52,657 bases of DNA from Bacteroidota bacterium (GTDB lineage: Bacteria > Bacteroidota > Bacteroidia > B-17B0 > Aurantibacillaceae). Where the stretch lies: NCBI GenBank assembly GCA_030681615.1, contig JAUXSA010000157.1, forward strand, positions 1 to 52,657. Reading direction: 5' to 3'. The position numbers and the translations under genes were made by a program. Shown piece after piece: positions 51,708-52,657 of this stretch. Under the pieces are notes generated by a model that was not told where the DNA came from, made no database searches, and was given only the letters and a program-made list of their open reading frames with translations. Position 1 is the first letter of the stretch, and the number at the start of each line of letters is the position of its first letter.

Positions 51708-52657
51708 TTGCGCAAAGTTATAAGAATATTTTTTAAATCACTCGGTGTACTTACTATCCTGGTACTTTTATTAGGGGTTACTCTTTACTTTGCCATACAA
51801 ACAAATTCTTTCCAAACCTGGCTAGGTCAAAAAGCCGGTAACTATTTAAGCAAGGAATTGGGTAATGTGGTTACCATAAAAAAAGTTGATCTCGAATTTT
51901 TTAGTAAAGCCAATTTAAAAGGCGTTTTTATAAGCGATAAGCATAAAGACACACTTTTTAACGGCGAACTTTTAGTGTATATCCGCAAACTAGATCTTAA
52001 AAATCAAAAAATAGAGTTCAAAAGAATAACCTTAATGAACTCTACTACAAAACTTATTTCTTACAAAGGAGATTCGCTTTTGAACTTTCAATTCTTAATA
52101 GATTACTTTGATTCGGGTGTTAAAGATACCACGCCAAAAAAAGAATGGGAAGTTAAACTTGGCGACATCTATTTAGACAATGTGCGCTTTGTTTATCGTG
52201 ATGAAGGAAAGAATACTACCGTTTCAAAAAACATGAATTTTAATAATTTAGATTTTACAAGAACAAACGGTAAACTCTCAGGAATAAGATTTGACAAAGA
52301 TACGATCTATGTGAAGCTTAACAATTTTAGAACCGTAGAACAATGTGGTTTTGACCTAAAAAATCTGACAACAGATGCGAAGATATCCAGCAGCGAACTA
52401 TTATTAAAAAAGCTCATCATTAAAACCCCAAAAAGTGATATTAAAGGCGATGTCAACTTTTACTATACTGAGTTGAACGATTATTCGGATTTTATAAATA
52501 AAATAAAAATAAAAGCAGAACTGAAAGAGGGCACACAACTTGCATTTGAGGATATTGCAAGATTTACAAGCGAATTGAATGGATTAAATGAAACTGTTTA
52601 TTTATCTGGAAAAATAAAGGGCTATGTGAACGATCTTAATTTAAAGGAATTTAAATT
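51708..52657 (+). CDS. tamB: TamB/AsmA-like translocation-assembly protein, 5' part only
   Basis: An open frame that starts at TTG 51708 and runs off the window end (316 complete codons). A stop TAG at 51693 lies upstream in frame and no ATG or GTG occurs near, so TTG is the only start I can support. The N-terminus is a membrane anchor (IFFKSLGVLTILVLLLGVTLYF), followed by TIKKVDLEFFSKANLKGVFI and a long repetitive beta-strand pattern, as in AsmA/TamB-like proteins that span the envelope and move lipids or barrel proteins. Its place next to tsaD matches Bacteroidetes tamB loci. The rest of the gene is outside the window. Confidence 0.82.
   Translation, partial: MRKVIRIFFKSLGVLTILVLLLGVTLYFAIQTNSFQTWLGQKAGNYLSKELGNVVTIKKVDLEFFSKANLKGVFISDKHKDTLFNGELLVYIRKLDLKNQKIEFKRITLMNSTTKLISYKGDSLLNFQFLIDYFDSGVKDTTPKKEWEVKLGDIYLDNVRFVYRDEGKNTTVSKNMNFNNLDFTRTNGKLSGIRFDKDTIYVKLNNFRTVEQCGFDLKNLTTDAKISSSELLLKKLIIKTPKSDIKGDVNFYYTELNDYSDFINKIKIKAELKEGTQLAFEDIARFTSELNGLNETVYLSGKIKGYVNDLNLKEFK

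Overview
The window is from a low-GC member of the Bacteroidota. The evidence is the gliding-motility genes gldF and gldG, four secreted proteins with a type IX secretion (T9SS) C-terminal sorting domain carrying a YPNP-type motif, Bacteroidetes-style promoter boxes (TAnnTTTG), the tsaD/tamB divergent pair, and a fused formiminotransferase-cyclodeaminase. No rRNA or tRNA gene, prophage, insertion sequence or CRISPR array was seen. The species cannot be named from this stretch alone.

Layout. 1-7.4 kb: an MFS transporter, four small envelope or hypothetical proteins, and a 1025-residue ABCG-type ABC protein with an extra N-terminal region. 7.4-11.7 kb: a Dph6-like PP-loop ATPase, a TPR/SpoIIE-type phosphatase and a lipoprotein, all on the minus strand. 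11.9-14.6 kb: a small K/E-rich protein and a three-gene hipB-hipS-hipT-like toxin-antitoxin operon preceded by a striking operator array. 14.6-20.1 kb: uvrA, a TlpA-like thioredoxin, and mtgA coupled to a lipoprotein serine hydrolase. 20.2-20.85 kb: a HigB/HigA toxin-antitoxin pair. 20.9-25.98 kb: gldF-gldG, an orphan LuxR-type response regulator, RNase Z and a T9SS cargo protein. 26.1-33.1 kb: ndk, a giant T9SS protein, murQ and an alpha/beta hydrolase. 33.2-42.6 kb: dnaG, a Mug/TDG-like protein, a T9SS carboxypeptidase, a prolyl oligopeptidase, a glucosaminidase and another T9SS protein. 42.7-52.66 kb: fumC, DUF983, a BtuF-like protein, an EamA transporter, a YicC-type RNase, ftcD, a CsgG-like/beta-rich protein, tsaD and the start of tamB.

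Most of the window is housekeeping. The accessory signals are: (1) the HipBST-like operon, whose kinase subunit lacks the usual loop serines and carries a C-terminal extension, and whose upstream region holds three 6-8-6 inverted repeats exactly 40 bp apart around a perfect -7 box; (2) a distant uracil-DNA-glycosylase relative with an altered catalytic motif; (3) at least two families of long intergenic palindromes, one copy carrying a nested 18-bp palindrome flanked by a 5-bp duplication, and a related-looking AGTC repeat inside the SpoIIE phosphatase gene; (4) a HigBA operon whose toxin mRNA appears leaderless.

All domain calls are from reading motifs by eye. No database search was run.
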